Source: Bizionia sp. M204 (GTDB lineage Bacteria > Bacteroidota > Bacteroidia > Flavobacteriales > Flavobacteriaceae). From it: a stretch of DNA of 64,000 nucleotides. The notes under the pieces were generated by a model. It made no database searches. It was not told where the DNA came from and saw nothing but the letters and a program-made list of their open reading frames with translations. Where the stretch lies: assembly GCF_023205095.1 (NCBI RefSeq), contig NZ_CP046242.1, forward strand, positions 143,501 through 207,500, written 5' to 3'. Of the stretch, positions 39,974 through 47,829 are shown one piece after another. Position 1 is the first letter of the stretch, and the number at the start of each line of letters is the position of its first letter. A program made the translations under genes and the position numbers.

Positions 39974-40882
39974 TTATAATCCATATTCTTTTAAAGTCCC
40001 AATTCTATCTTTTTCTTCTTGAGTCATTTCTCTAACAACTTTTTGAGATACGGCAACTATGAAAGCTTTTTCTTTTTTAAAAGCCTCTTCCTCATAAGTG
40101 TTTCTACCACTTTTAATATAATTTATAGTTGCTAAAATCCATTCAATATATTTTGTCGGAATAATTATATCTCCAATATCTTGCCAATTAGTGTATTTTC
40201 CTTTGGGTAAATTGTAATTTATAATATCATCACATCTTCCTTTACAAGCCCAATATACATCGTGGATATGTTCAGTTTTATTATCATTTGCATAGCTAAA
40301 TATTTGAACGAAATTTGCGTGGTACTGATTGTTGTACATTTCCTCAAGTATATCTATTCCACAAGTTTTACATTCCAATGGAATATATTTATTCGTAACT
40401 AAATGTAATGGTTTAATCTGTTTGTAACTGATTGGAAAATATCTCATTAAAAGGTCAGAATAACCGATTCTAATTAAATAATTCTCGATTAATTTATAAT
40501 CAAAAATTCTAAAGTCTTTAATTTTTTCGTTCTCTTTTAATTGAGTTAATCTTGTATTCAGTCCAGAAGATGCAACCGTGGAATAAAAACCAATATAACC
40601 ATCACAGTTAAAAGACTCTACTCTTTCTAATATGTTAGGTTCATCACTTTCCTTAACGGAATTACTATTTGCTCTATTCGCAAAGTGTTTGCAACTTACT
40701 AACCATTTAAACTTATAATTTCCAAGATTTCCTTTTAGGTGTTCAGAAACTATCAAGTCTTTTTTTCCATCTGGACCTCTATCAACCGTACTTTCAATAT
40801 AATAACCAAGATATTCAAGAAAATCTCTACAGAATAATTCCCATTCTTCTCCATTTTGGTCTATTTCTTTGAAGTCAATCAT
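39974..40882 (-). CDS. Mrr-like restriction endonuclease with Cys-pair module
   Basis: 302 residues. The N-terminal 130 residues fit a PD-(D/E)xK nuclease of the Mrr type: Glu in NGEEWELFCRDFLEYLGY, Asp in VDRGPDGKKDLIVSE, and the SCK motif in FKWLVSCKHFANRA. A pair CKTCG (about residue 172) and CKGRCDD (about residue 211) could bind zinc. The C-terminal third is unassigned. Such enzymes often cleave modified foreign DNA and occur without a methylase, as here. It is a single-gene unit; ATG lies 14 bp after the core. Confidence 0.75.
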   Translation of the reverse strand: MIDFKEIDQNGEEWELFCRDFLEYLGYYIESTVDRGPDGKKDLIVSEHLKGNLGNYKFKWLVSCKHFANRANSNSVKESDEPNILERVESFNCDGYIGFYSTVASSGLNTRLTQLKENEKIKDFRIFDYKLIENYLIRIGYSDLLMRYFPISYKQIKPLHLVTNKYIPLECKTCGIDILEEMYNNQYHANFVQIFSYANDNKTEHIHDVYWACKGRCDDIINYNLPKGKYTNWQDIGDIIIPTKYIEWILATINYIKSGRNTYEEEAFKKEKAFIVAVSQKVVREMTQEEKDRIGTLKEYGL

Positions 40883-40895
40883 TGGTTTTTCAAAT

Positions 40896-41096
40896 TACTG
40901 GCAACGGTATTGTATATGGCTCGTAGCGTGTAAATTAGCGATTATTTTCGGATTGAGCACAAACCAGATTTTTAAATTTTACTATTTATCTTTTTATTGT
41001 AAATCGTCAAATTTAAAAATTTGGCGACTTTCCAAATATACCTTAACTTTGATTAAGCAACTAATTAGCTATGAGCTATATACGGTGTTGGGCACA
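40896..41096 (-). repeat. Array junction (attC-like)
   Basis: Cores TACTGGCAAC (40896-40905) and GTTGGGCACA (41087-41096). Outer arms GTATATGGCTCGTAGC (40914-40929) and GCTATGAGCTATATAC (41068-41083) are complementary at all but two positions. A second hairpin lies inside (CGTCAAATTT ... AAATTTGGCG). Confidence 0.66.
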
Positions 41097-41102
41097 GTTT
41101 TT

Positions 41103-41594
41103 TTATTCATTTACAACTTCGTCTAGCATATTCATTATTTCTACACAGTCATTAAAATAATTTCTAATATTTTCAAAAGAGGAAGATGGCGAATCTCCGT
41201 GTGCAAATGAATTTCTTGCAGTATTTAAAGAATCAATAGAATCTTTTAGACGTTCTGAATTTGCGTGTTCGTTTAAACGTTGCTTAAAATTGGAATTCCA
41301 ATCTACGTCAAACCTTTTTAATGTTCTACAAATATTATCTCTACTTGGATTCATAGAACTATTTCTAATTGTATTGTCAACGTAATTTTGAACTTGTGTT
41401 GAATGTCCAGAATGCAAATCTGATATAATAGTCTTAAAGCAAAATTCAATTGTTCCACAAGCTCTTACAATACTATAATTAGTTAGAAAAGGAACAATTG
41501 GTGACATATGACCTAGACCTTCAATTAAATGAAATATTCTTTGAAGTTCATCTACACAAACATCTATACTCTCCTGGGCGTTTGTGTTATTCAT
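41103..41594 (-). CDS. HEPN-domain protein (probable RNase or toxin)
   Basis: 163 residues, all-helical. It fits a RiboL-PSP-HEPN-like or related domain: SIVRACGTIEFCFKTIISDL in an early helix, DVDWNSNFKQRL in the middle, and the catalytic HEPN motif R-N-S-F-A-H (Rx4H) in NTARNSFAHGDSP near residue 130. HEPN proteins with this motif are metal-independent RNases in toxin, CRISPR and abortive-infection systems. It overlaps the upstream DUF262 gene by 8 bp, so the two form one module. Confidence 0.75.
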   Translation of the reverse strand: MNNTNAQESIDVCVDELQRIFHLIEGLGHMSPIVPFLTNYSIVRACGTIEFCFKTIISDLHSGHSTQVQNYVDNTIRNSSMNPSRDNICRTLKRFDVDWNSNFKQRLNEHANSERLKDSIDSLNTARNSFAHGDSPSSSFENIRNYFNDCVEIMNMLDEVVNE

Positions 41595-42717
41595 AACTTA
41601 TACCAAATAAATAATTTAACGCTTTATTTATACGACCGTGAATGTGAGAAATTTGCATTGTTCCTTCAGATATGAAAGTTTTATATTCTTCATCTTTTAG
41701 TAGAGCTAGTCTTTTTTGTTCTAAATTTTCTGTCGGAATATCTTCTCCAAAATGTCTATGAGCAATAGCTATTGCAGGACATATAGAGTCAAAAATAGTT
41801 GGATAAAATCTTTTTCGAATTTTTTTATCATCTCCTGCTGTAATATTATAGAAAGCATTTTCTCCTATGTTTTCAATTATAAAATTCATAACATATTCAA
41901 ATTTCTCTCTTCGCTCATTTATAATTGACATATTTTGCGAATTTTCAGAACCCATAAACTCGTTCAAGTACTTTTTTAGAGAAATATTTGAAGATTCATT
42001 ATTTTTTATGAATTCAGTATCTAAAGCTAGAAAACGTAATATAAATTCCATATCACGCATTCTCGGGTCGACTAGATTTTTACCAAAGAGAATTCTCCAG
42101 TTTTGATTTTTATTTAATTCAAACAATAAATCATTAAATGGACCTTGATTAACACAATTTCTAATTTCTTGAGGCATTAAAGCTCTTCCACCAGTATTTA
42201 TTCTCTCAAAAACTTGATATAAACTAGTGTCATTATCATTTGGGGCTTTTTGTTCAAAAACAATTGCGTGAATAGTTGTACTTCTTAATCTTCTTTGGTC
42301 TTGTTCTGGAAGTTCAGAAAAAGCTTTTCCTCTGTATCTATCATTAATTTTATCTGTGTTCGATAGCTTAAATGTTTTCCCATCTTTTCTCCATACACCC
42401 TTTTTAACGTAGTCAAAAACAGTCATAATTCTTTGATAACCATCAATGATTAACTTTTTATTATCGCTGGTATTTGCTAGAAAAATACTAGGAACAGGTA
42501 AACCTAGAAGAATAGATTCAATAAATCTACTTGCTTCTGGTTTATCCCAAACATAATATCTTTGTAGTTCGGGTTTTAATAATTCGTCTTCATCATACAT
42601 TGTTATCAGCTCTCTGAAAGATAAATCGGCTCCCCAAGAATTTATATTGTATAAATCATCATTTGAGTAAGCATCATTTACTTCCTCTGGTATTTGTTCA
42701 ATATGTTCTCTTTCCAT
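41587..42717 (-). CDS. DUF262 (GmrSD N-terminal type) protein
   Basis: 376 residues. The DUF262 ParB-like core is at about 30-200: LLKPELQRYYVWDKPEASRF, SILLGLPVPSIFLAN, LIIDGYQRIMTVFDYVKKG (DGxQR-type motif with Tyr) and RINTGGRALMPQEIRN. The C-terminal part is helical, with no DUF1524 HNH nuclease domain such as GmrSD or SspE have. DUF262 binds and hydrolyses nucleotides in the characterised members. Together with the overlapping HEPN gene it looks like a two-gene defence unit, with DUF262 as sensor and HEPN as effector. That division is inferred. Confidence 0.8.
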   Translation of the reverse strand: MEREHIEQIPEEVNDAYSNDDLYNINSWGADLSFRELITMYDEDELLKPELQRYYVWDKPEASRFIESILLGLPVPSIFLANTSDNKKLIIDGYQRIMTVFDYVKKGVWRKDGKTFKLSNTDKINDRYRGKAFSELPEQDQRRLRSTTIHAIVFEQKAPNDNDTSLYQVFERINTGGRALMPQEIRNCVNQGPFNDLLFELNKNQNWRILFGKNLVDPRMRDMEFILRFLALDTEFIKNNESSNISLKKYLNEFMGSENSQNMSIINERREKFEYVMNFIIENIGENAFYNITAGDDKKIRKRFYPTIFDSICPAIAIAHRHFGEDIPTENLEQKRLALLKDEEYKTFISEGTMQISHIHGRINKALNYLFGISYE

Positions 42718-42744
42718 TCTTATTATTTCTGTTTTTCCTCAAAT

Positions 42745-42841
42745 TGTGCCCAACTCCTTATATCGTATCTTTTATTAGGTATATCCCGTAATTGCGTCAG
42801 GATATAGTAAGTTTTAAGTTACTGTTATCCTATAAAGATAC
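42745..42841 (-). repeat. Proximal boundary of the cassette array
   Basis: The core TGTGCCCAAC (42745-42754) matches the far end of the DUF262/HEPN unit. Beyond it are nested inverted repeats unlike the other junctions: GTATCTTT (42765-42772) with AAAGATAC (42834-42841), and TATATCC (42780-42786) with GGATATA (42800-42806). CCCGTAATTGCG (42785-42796) recalls the internal CCGTAATTGCGG of two junctions. This could be an insertion-point site or a decayed junction. Confidence 0.5.
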
Positions 42842-42856
42842 TTATTTTTAGGTAAC

Positions 42857-42886
42857 AAAAAAGGCTTACTAACTAGTAAGCCTTTT
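42857..42886 (-). terminator. Terminator of lysS
   Basis: 12-bp stem AAAAGGCTTACT / AGTAAGCCTTTT with a 4-base loop. On the minus strand it ends in TTTTTTG, 56 bp after the lysS stop. Confidence 0.88.
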
Positions 42887-42941
42887 AATTTTATAACAAA
42901 AATTTCTTTCCGAAACTTATCAGGATGGGTAAGGGTTTTAT

Positions 42942-44636
42942 TTATACCACTTCCACAAATAAACCGTCCTCTGTTTTTTCCACTTTAGCAACTTTGTTTT
43001 TTGTTAAGTCTTTAATGGCTTTGTCCCATTTTTTGTTGCTTAATCCTGATGCTTCCTTTAAATCGTTTAAAGCTAGTTTTTCTGATTTTTTTAAAATCTC
43101 CAAAACGGCTTTGGCATCTTCGCTAATGGCAACTTGCTTTTTTTCTGGTCGCATTTGTGGGAAGAATAATACTTCCTGTATGGATTGGTTGTTGGTTAAA
43201 AACATAATGAGTCGGTCCATGCCAATTCCCATACCTGATGTTGGTGGCATACCGTATTCTAAAGCACGTAAAAAGTCGTAATCAATAAATTCGGTAGCTT
43301 CATCATCACCTTTTGCGGCTAGTTTTAATTGGTGTTCAAAACGTTCGCGCTGATCTATTGGGTCATTTAATTCTGAATAGGCATTGGCAATTTCTTTACC
43401 GCAAACCATGAGTTCAAAACGTTCGGTTAATTCTGGATTGTCTCTATGCTCTTTACATAACGGGCTCATTTCCTTTGGATAATCGGTAATAAAAGTTGGT
43501 TGGATGTAATTTCCTTCGCACTTTTCACCAAAAATTTCATCAATCAGTTTGCCTTTACCCATGGTTTTATCTACAGAAATCCCCATGCCTTTGGCGGCTT
43601 CAAAAATTTCAGCTTCGCTTTTTCCTGTAATATCAAATCCGGTAAAATGTGCTATGGATTCAGCCATAGTAACACGTGCATACGGTGCTTTAAAATCTAT
43701 GCTGTGTTCGCCAAAAGTAGCTTTAGATGTTCCGTTTACAGCAATTGCACAATGCTCCAATAACTGCTCACAAAAATCCATCATCCAATTGTAATCTTTA
43801 TAGGAAACATAAATTTCCATAGCCGTAAATTCCGGATTATGGGTTCTGTCCATACCTTCATTACGGAAGTTTTTAGAAAATTCATAAACACCATCAAAAC
43901 CACCAACTATTAGGCGTTTTAGGTATAATTCGTTGGCAATTCGCATATACAAAGGTATATCCAAACTGTTGTGGTGTGTTATAAATGGTCGGGCTGCTGC
44001 ACCGCCAGGAATAGGTTGTAAAATGGGCGTTTCCACTTCAAAGTAGCCAGCGTCGTTAAAAAAATTACGCATAGCTGTATACAGTTTGGTGCGTTTAATG
44101 AAAATTTCTTTTACATGCGGATTCACCACCAAATCAGCATAGCGTTGTCTGTAACGTTGCTCTGGATCTGTAAAGGCATCATGAATTTTACCTTCAGCAT
44201 CTTCACGGGGCTGTGGTAAGGGTTTTAGCGTTTTACTTAATAAGGTGAAGTCTTTAACCATAACGGTCTTTTCGCCTACTTGGGTGGTAAAAAGTTCACC
44301 TTCAATACCTATAAAATCGCCAATATCCAGAAGCTTTTTATATATGGTGTTGTATTTTGTTTTATCATCTCCTGTGCAAATTTCATCGCGATTAAAATAT
44401 ACTTGAATACGACCCGCACTATCTTGAAGTTCCGCAAAACTAGCATTTCCTTGAATACGTCGCGACATTAAACGTCCAGCCAGTATAACGGTTTTGCCTT
44501 CAGAAAAATGCTGTTTGACCTGTTTAGAAGTTTCTTTTACAGGATATAAATCTGCGGGATATGGGTTAATACCTAACTCACGTAACTTGGCAAGCTTCTC
44601 TCTTCTTACGATTTCCACTTCTGATAACTGCGACAT
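42942..44636 (-). CDS. lysS: Lysine--tRNA ligase (class II)
   Basis: 564 residues from ATG 44636 (MSQLSEVEIVRREKLAKLRE). The frame runs 33 codons further upstream, but that part is not conserved-looking. OB-fold anticodon domain at 50-150; class II core with FEVETPILQPIPGGAAARPF (motif 2 region), FRNEGMDRTHNPEFTAMEIY and GMPPTSGMGIGMDRLIM (motif 3). An extra C-terminal segment of about 60 residues (ISEDAKAVLEILKKSEKLAL onward) resembles a small winged-helix and is lacking in E. coli LysS. Confidence 0.95.
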   Translation of the reverse strand: MSQLSEVEIVRREKLAKLRELGINPYPADLYPVKETSKQVKQHFSEGKTVILAGRLMSRRIQGNASFAELQDSAGRIQVYFNRDEICTGDDKTKYNTIYKKLLDIGDFIGIEGELFTTQVGEKTVMVKDFTLLSKTLKPLPQPREDAEGKIHDAFTDPEQRYRQRYADLVVNPHVKEIFIKRTKLYTAMRNFFNDAGYFEVETPILQPIPGGAAARPFITHHNSLDIPLYMRIANELYLKRLIVGGFDGVYEFSKNFRNEGMDRTHNPEFTAMEIYVSYKDYNWMMDFCEQLLEHCAIAVNGTSKATFGEHSIDFKAPYARVTMAESIAHFTGFDITGKSEAEIFEAAKGMGISVDKTMGKGKLIDEIFGEKCEGNYIQPTFITDYPKEMSPLCKEHRDNPELTERFELMVCGKEIANAYSELNDPIDQRERFEHQLKLAAKGDDEATEFIDYDFLRALEYGMPPTSGMGIGMDRLIMFLTNNQSIQEVLFFPQMRPEKKQVAISEDAKAVLEILKKSEKLALNDLKEASGLSNKKWDKAIKDLTKNKVAKVEKTEDGLFVEVV

Positions 44637-44779
44637 ATTTTTAAAATGATTATTTTTTATGAAGCCACAAAGATAATTACTATTCATTAGGATTTCAATA
44701 TATTGTTCTGAAAATCGCCTGTAACGTTTTGGCACTTTTTGAGTCCTATAGATATATCCATTATTAAATTACATTTGTT

Positions 44780-44938
44780 ATGAGTTTTTGGCGCGTGCTA
44801 CTTTCTATTTTATGTCCTCCTTTAGCGGTTTTAGATAAAGGTTGCGGGTCTATTTTAATTGTTTTTATCCTTTGGATTTGCGGTTGGGTTCCAGGCGTAA
44901 TTGCTGCTTTGGTAATTTTGAACAACCCGAAGAATTAG
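44780..44938 (+). CDS. YqaE/Pmp3-family small membrane protein
   Basis: A 52-residue protein, ATG 44780 to TAG 44936-44938: MSFWRVLLSILCPPLAVLDK, then GCGSILIVFILWICGWVPGV and IAALVILNNPKN. This is the Pmp3/UPF0057 pattern of two membrane helices, with the CPPLAV and GWVPGVIAA motifs intact. In fungi and plants such proteins moderate membrane potential and ion leak; in bacteria they are stress-linked. It is divergent from lysS. Confidence 0.9.
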   Translation: MSFWRVLLSILCPPLAVLDKGCGSILIVFILWICGWVPGVIAALVILNNPKN

Positions 44939-45063
44939 TGTTCAGTGTTGTGAGTATTAGCGTTGTTTGCTGTTAAGTTGTTTGTTCTGGCAGAGACGCG
45001 ACGTTTCACAGATGTAAAATTGACAGCTTCAAACCAATAGGATATTGTGTTTTTGTAATTTTT

Positions 45064-45105
45064 CACTAATCACTAATCACTAATCACTAATCACTAATCA
45101 CTAAT
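45064..45105. repeat. Six tandem copies of CACTAAT
   Basis: A perfect 7-bp tandem repeat (six units, 42 bp), 6 bp before the -33 box of the lipB promoter. Related words (CACCAATCACTAATCA) occur at 47811-47826. The remainder of 44939-45145 has no gene. Confidence 0.9.
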
Positions 45106-45110
45106 CCCTT

Positions 45111-45139
45111 TTTGTATTTAAAACTTTATCGTAATTTTG
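45111..45139 (+). promoter_or_regulatory. Promoter of lipB
   Basis: TTTG (45111-45114), 17 bases, then TAATTTTG (45132-45139), a full match to TTTG/TAnnTTTG. The lipB ATG starts 7 bases after the -7 box, where the transcript itself should begin. Confidence 0.85.
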
Positions 45140-45145
45140 CCATCT

Positions 45146-45865
45146 ATGAATAAGACTATTAATCTTCAAGAATTAGGACGACGCGATTACAAAGACATTT
45201 GGGAATATCAAGAGGCTCTTTTTAAGAATGTGGTTGATACTAAAATTAAGAATAGGCGCGAGGATGCGAATCTAGAAACGCCTAATTATTTCTTACTTGT
45301 AGAACATCCGCATGTGTATACGCTTGGGAAAAGTGGCGATGTGTCCAACCTATTAATTTCTGAAAAACAATTAGTAGAAAAAGGCGCTAAATTCTATAAA
45401 GTGAATCGTGGTGGCGATATTACCTATCATGGACCAGGACAAATAGTGGGTTATCCGATTTTAGATTTAGAAAATTTCTTTACCGATATTCATAAATACT
45501 TACGCCTTTTAGAGGAAATGATTATTCTAACTTTAGAGGAATACGGCTTGAAAGCGGAACGTAGTCCTGGTGAAACAGGGGTTTGGCTAGATGTTGGGAC
45601 ACCATTTGCTAGAAAAATATGTGCTATGGGCGTTCGCGCGAGTCGTTGGGTTACCATGCATGGATTTGCCTTGAATGTCAATGCCGATTTGGGATATTTT
45701 GATCATATGATTCCGTGTGGTATTAAAGGCAAAGCGGTTACCTCATTAAACGTTGAATTAGGAAAACAAGCCATAGATGAAACCGAAGTAAAAGCGAAAT
45801 TATTAACGCATTTTTCAGCACTTTTTGAATCGTCATTTATTGCAGAATCCGTTTCAGTTAAATAG
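45146..45865 (+). CDS. lipB: Octanoyl-[acyl-carrier protein]-protein N-octanoyltransferase
   Basis: 239 residues from ATG 45146 (MNKTINLQELGRRDYKDIWE); a TTG at 45137 overlaps the -7 box and is rejected. Motifs: RGGDITYHGPGQIVGYPILD (substrate loop), KICAMGVRASRWVTMHGFAL with the catalytic Lys, and DHMIPCGI with the catalytic Cys. It transfers octanoate to lipoyl domains of pyruvate and 2-oxoglutarate dehydrogenases and the glycine cleavage system. Convergent with the next gene, 13-bp gap. Confidence 0.96.
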   Translation: MNKTINLQELGRRDYKDIWEYQEALFKNVVDTKIKNRREDANLETPNYFLLVEHPHVYTLGKSGDVSNLLISEKQLVEKGAKFYKVNRGGDITYHGPGQIVGYPILDLENFFTDIHKYLRLLEEMIILTLEEYGLKAERSPGETGVWLDVGTPFARKICAMGVRASRWVTMHGFALNVNADLGYFDHMIPCGIKGKAVTSLNVELGKQAIDETEVKAKLLTHFSALFESSFIAESVSVK

Positions 45866-45878
45866 TCTGGAATTGAAA

Positions 45879-46679
45879 TTACTTCTGATTCCGATATTCC
45901 TTTAATTTTATAAACGGGCTGGTTGCGCGATTCTTAAAACCATGAATTCCCGAACTGACAATTAAAACACCGGCAGCAATAATAGCCGTTATATAAATTG
46001 TTTCTTGATCCGGTTTATTGGCAACAGCAATGGCAATCAAAGCCCAAGCACCAACTAAAGCAAATTCGCGCATATTGCGTTGCCAAGTGACCAGTAAATT
46101 AATAATGGTTGCAATACCAATCATACTAAAAGTCCAGGTAACGGGTGCAACTCCAAAACCATCCCATTCAGTTTTTACTAAATAGGATGATACGTTTGCA
46201 ATACTAGCAACCGTAACCCAACCGCTATAAAATACAAATGGCCACCAAACAAATGCGATAATTGAAATGGGCGCATCCCATAATTCCATGTTATTATTAA
46301 TAACAATTTTAAGAAGCGCTATTAATAATAAGAATATAAAAACACAGGATAATCCGGTGTAACCATAAAGCCAAGCAAAAACCCATGCACTATTAGCTAC
46401 ACACGATATAACAAACCACCAACCTGTTTTTAAAATGAAATCGTCATTGCGGACTTTTACAAATAAACTTCTACCTTGGTAAACAATAAACCCAATAAGG
46501 AGTAAGTATATAAATCCCCAAATGGAGAATGCATAACCAGCAGGCGTGAATAGCGAGTTTAGTTCTTTGGAAACCTCTCCAATGGTGGTATTATTGATTT
46601 TTCCAGTATTAGACAGATAATTAATAATTATGGTGGAAACCAAAGCGATACCGTTACTAATTTGAAGCGTTTTATTCAT
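45879..46679 (-). CDS. TspO/MBR-like tryptophan-rich membrane protein
   Basis: 266 residues with seven to eight membrane helices. The segment FTPAGYAFSIWGFIYLLLIG resembles the start of TspO-like tryptophan-rich sensory proteins, and Trp is frequent (WWFVISCVANSAWVFAWLYG, FVWWPFVFYSGW). It is longer than classical five-helix TspO (about 160 residues), so it is a distant relative at most. No ligand can be assigned. It is a single gene between lipB and the LpxR-like gene. Confidence 0.65.
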   Translation of the reverse strand: MNKTLQISNGIALVSTIIINYLSNTGKINNTTIGEVSKELNSLFTPAGYAFSIWGFIYLLLIGFIVYQGRSLFVKVRNDDFILKTGWWFVISCVANSAWVFAWLYGYTGLSCVFIFLLLIALLKIVINNNMELWDAPISIIAFVWWPFVFYSGWVTVASIANVSSYLVKTEWDGFGVAPVTWTFSMIGIATIINLLVTWQRNMREFALVGAWALIAIAVANKPDQETIYITAIIAAGVLIVSSGIHGFKNRATSPFIKLKEYRNQK

Positions 46680-46825
46680 GAGCTTTTAATGGTTTAAAAG
46701 ATGCCTAAAATTAGTCAGTAATCAGCAATGATATTAATGCATTTACTGAAAATTTGCGTGCATTTAATGAAAGGTCGGTTTTTAAGTTTACAATTCAAAA
46801 CCATGATGTTATATTTCTCGTAGGT

Positions 46826-47794
46826 ATGGGTATGAGGTTAAAATTGGTGGCGTTCGGCGTTTTTTTTATGGTAACAGGTTCTATGTTTTCTCAAAAAATA
46901 GAACACTTTAAATCGTTTCGCGATATAGACAGCGAGCGCTATTTCCGCTTTAATTATGATAACGATTACTTTGCCGCAACCGATGAAAACTATACACAAG
47001 GTTACAATTTGGAGTTGGTAATGCCAAGTTTGAAAAAGAATCCTATAAATAATCTGTTTTTTAAAACAAAGGAATCCAATTTAAAATATGGATTGGCCAT
47101 TGAGCATATTGGTTTTACACCTAATGATTATGCCAGTCCGGAAATTCAATATGGCGACAGACCGTTTGCAGCTGCTATTATGTTGAAAACATTTATAATG
47201 GCAACAAATACGGAAGAAAAATTTCGTTTAACGCAATCTTATAGTTTTGGTATTATAGGACCAGGTGCGTTTGGAAAAGAAATGCAAGTAGGTATCCATA
47301 AAGCCACAGGAAATAAAATTCCTCAAGGGTGGAAACATCAAATTAAAAACGATGTAGTTATAAATTATAGTGTGGATTATGAGCAGCAATTAGCAATTAT
47401 TAAAAATATGTTTTCGCTACAAGCGCAAACAGGAGTAGAAATTGGGACGTTATTTACAAATGCCTCTTTTGGATTTAATGCGACTTTAGGAATAATTAAC
47501 ACCCCATTTTTAACTTCTGAAAAAAGAAATGGTTTTCGTGTGTATGCTTATGCTGAAACCGTTGGAAATGTAATAGGTTATGACGCCACCTTACAAGGTG
47601 GTTTATTTAATAGAAAAAGTGTTTATACCATAAGTTCCAATGATATTGAACGTTTTACGGCAACCTTTAATTATGGTTTTGTGGTACAGACTAAAACCTT
47701 ATATTTTGAATATACTAGATCTGCCATTACCCGAGAATTTGAATCTGGATCATCAGCAAAATATGGTGGAATAAAAGTTGGGTTTACGTTTTAA
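46826..47794 (+). CDS. LpxR-like lipid A deacylase family outer-membrane protein
   Basis: About 322 residues from ATG 46826; ATG 46832 (MRLKLVAFGVFFMVTGSMFS) also fits the signal peptide, and the frame upstream to 46754 is non-coding. The LpxR/DUF2219 hallmarks are FRFNYDNDYFAATDENYTQG near the mature N-terminus and a later IGPGAFGKEMQVGIHKATG with GWKHQIKND. LpxR removes the 3'-acyloxyacyl chain of lipid A at the cell surface. Here the active-site Asn-Asp and Thr-Gly positions are present. A beta-barrel pattern runs to the end (GGIKVGFTF). Confidence 0.85.
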   Translation: MGMRLKLVAFGVFFMVTGSMFSQKIEHFKSFRDIDSERYFRFNYDNDYFAATDENYTQGYNLELVMPSLKKNPINNLFFKTKESNLKYGLAIEHIGFTPNDYASPEIQYGDRPFAAAIMLKTFIMATNTEEKFRLTQSYSFGIIGPGAFGKEMQVGIHKATGNKIPQGWKHQIKNDVVINYSVDYEQQLAIIKNMFSLQAQTGVEIGTLFTNASFGFNATLGIINTPFLTSEKRNGFRVYAYAETVGNVIGYDATLQGGLFNRKSVYTISSNDIERFTATFNYGFVVQTKTLYFEYTRSAITREFESGSSAKYGGIKVGFTF

Positions 47795-47829
47795 TCAACT
47801 TTTATTATAATCACCAATCACTAATCATT

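Larger units (their letters stand above)
34219..42754 (-). mobile_element. Integron-like gene cassette array with unit-specific matched ends
   Basis: Seven gene units, all on the minus strand, are joined by 120-250-bp imperfect palindromes. Five units have identical 10-bp ends in inverted orientation: GTTGGGCACA (41087-41096 / 42745-42754), GTTGCCAGTA (39959-39968 / 40896-40905), GTTGTGTGCA (38515-38524 / 39829-39838), GTTGGCATTA (37751-37760 / 38388-38397) and GTTGCCCACA (35214-35223 / 36618-36627). The six bases after GTTG differ between units but always match within one. In all five, the base next to the core is A on the gene's 5' side and C (its stop side reads AAC + core) on the 3' side. 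This is the logic of integron cassettes. No integrase is present, and only one core fits GTTRRRY. The mechanism is inferred. Confidence 0.7.

Noticed and set aside
34976..42754. CRISPR array
   Set aside because: Repeats are 120-250 bp, divergent, spaced by whole genes and carry unit-specific ends; there are no short regular spacers or cas genes.
34219..42754. Classical integron with GTTRRRY sites
   Set aside because: Only one of the five matched cores fits GTTRRRY, and no integrase or attI-like site is visible, so I call the array integron-like only.
34219..42754. Composite transposon or IS element
   Set aside because: No transposase gene, no long terminal repeats and no constant end sequence; each unit has its own ends.
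43500..43794. Two plus-strand frames inside lysS
   Set aside because: Overlapping shadows of a well-conserved aminoacyl-tRNA synthetase gene.
46754..46825. N-terminal extension of the LpxR-like protein
   Set aside because: A signal peptide starts at ATG 46826 or 46832; the upstream codons would place it inside the chain.
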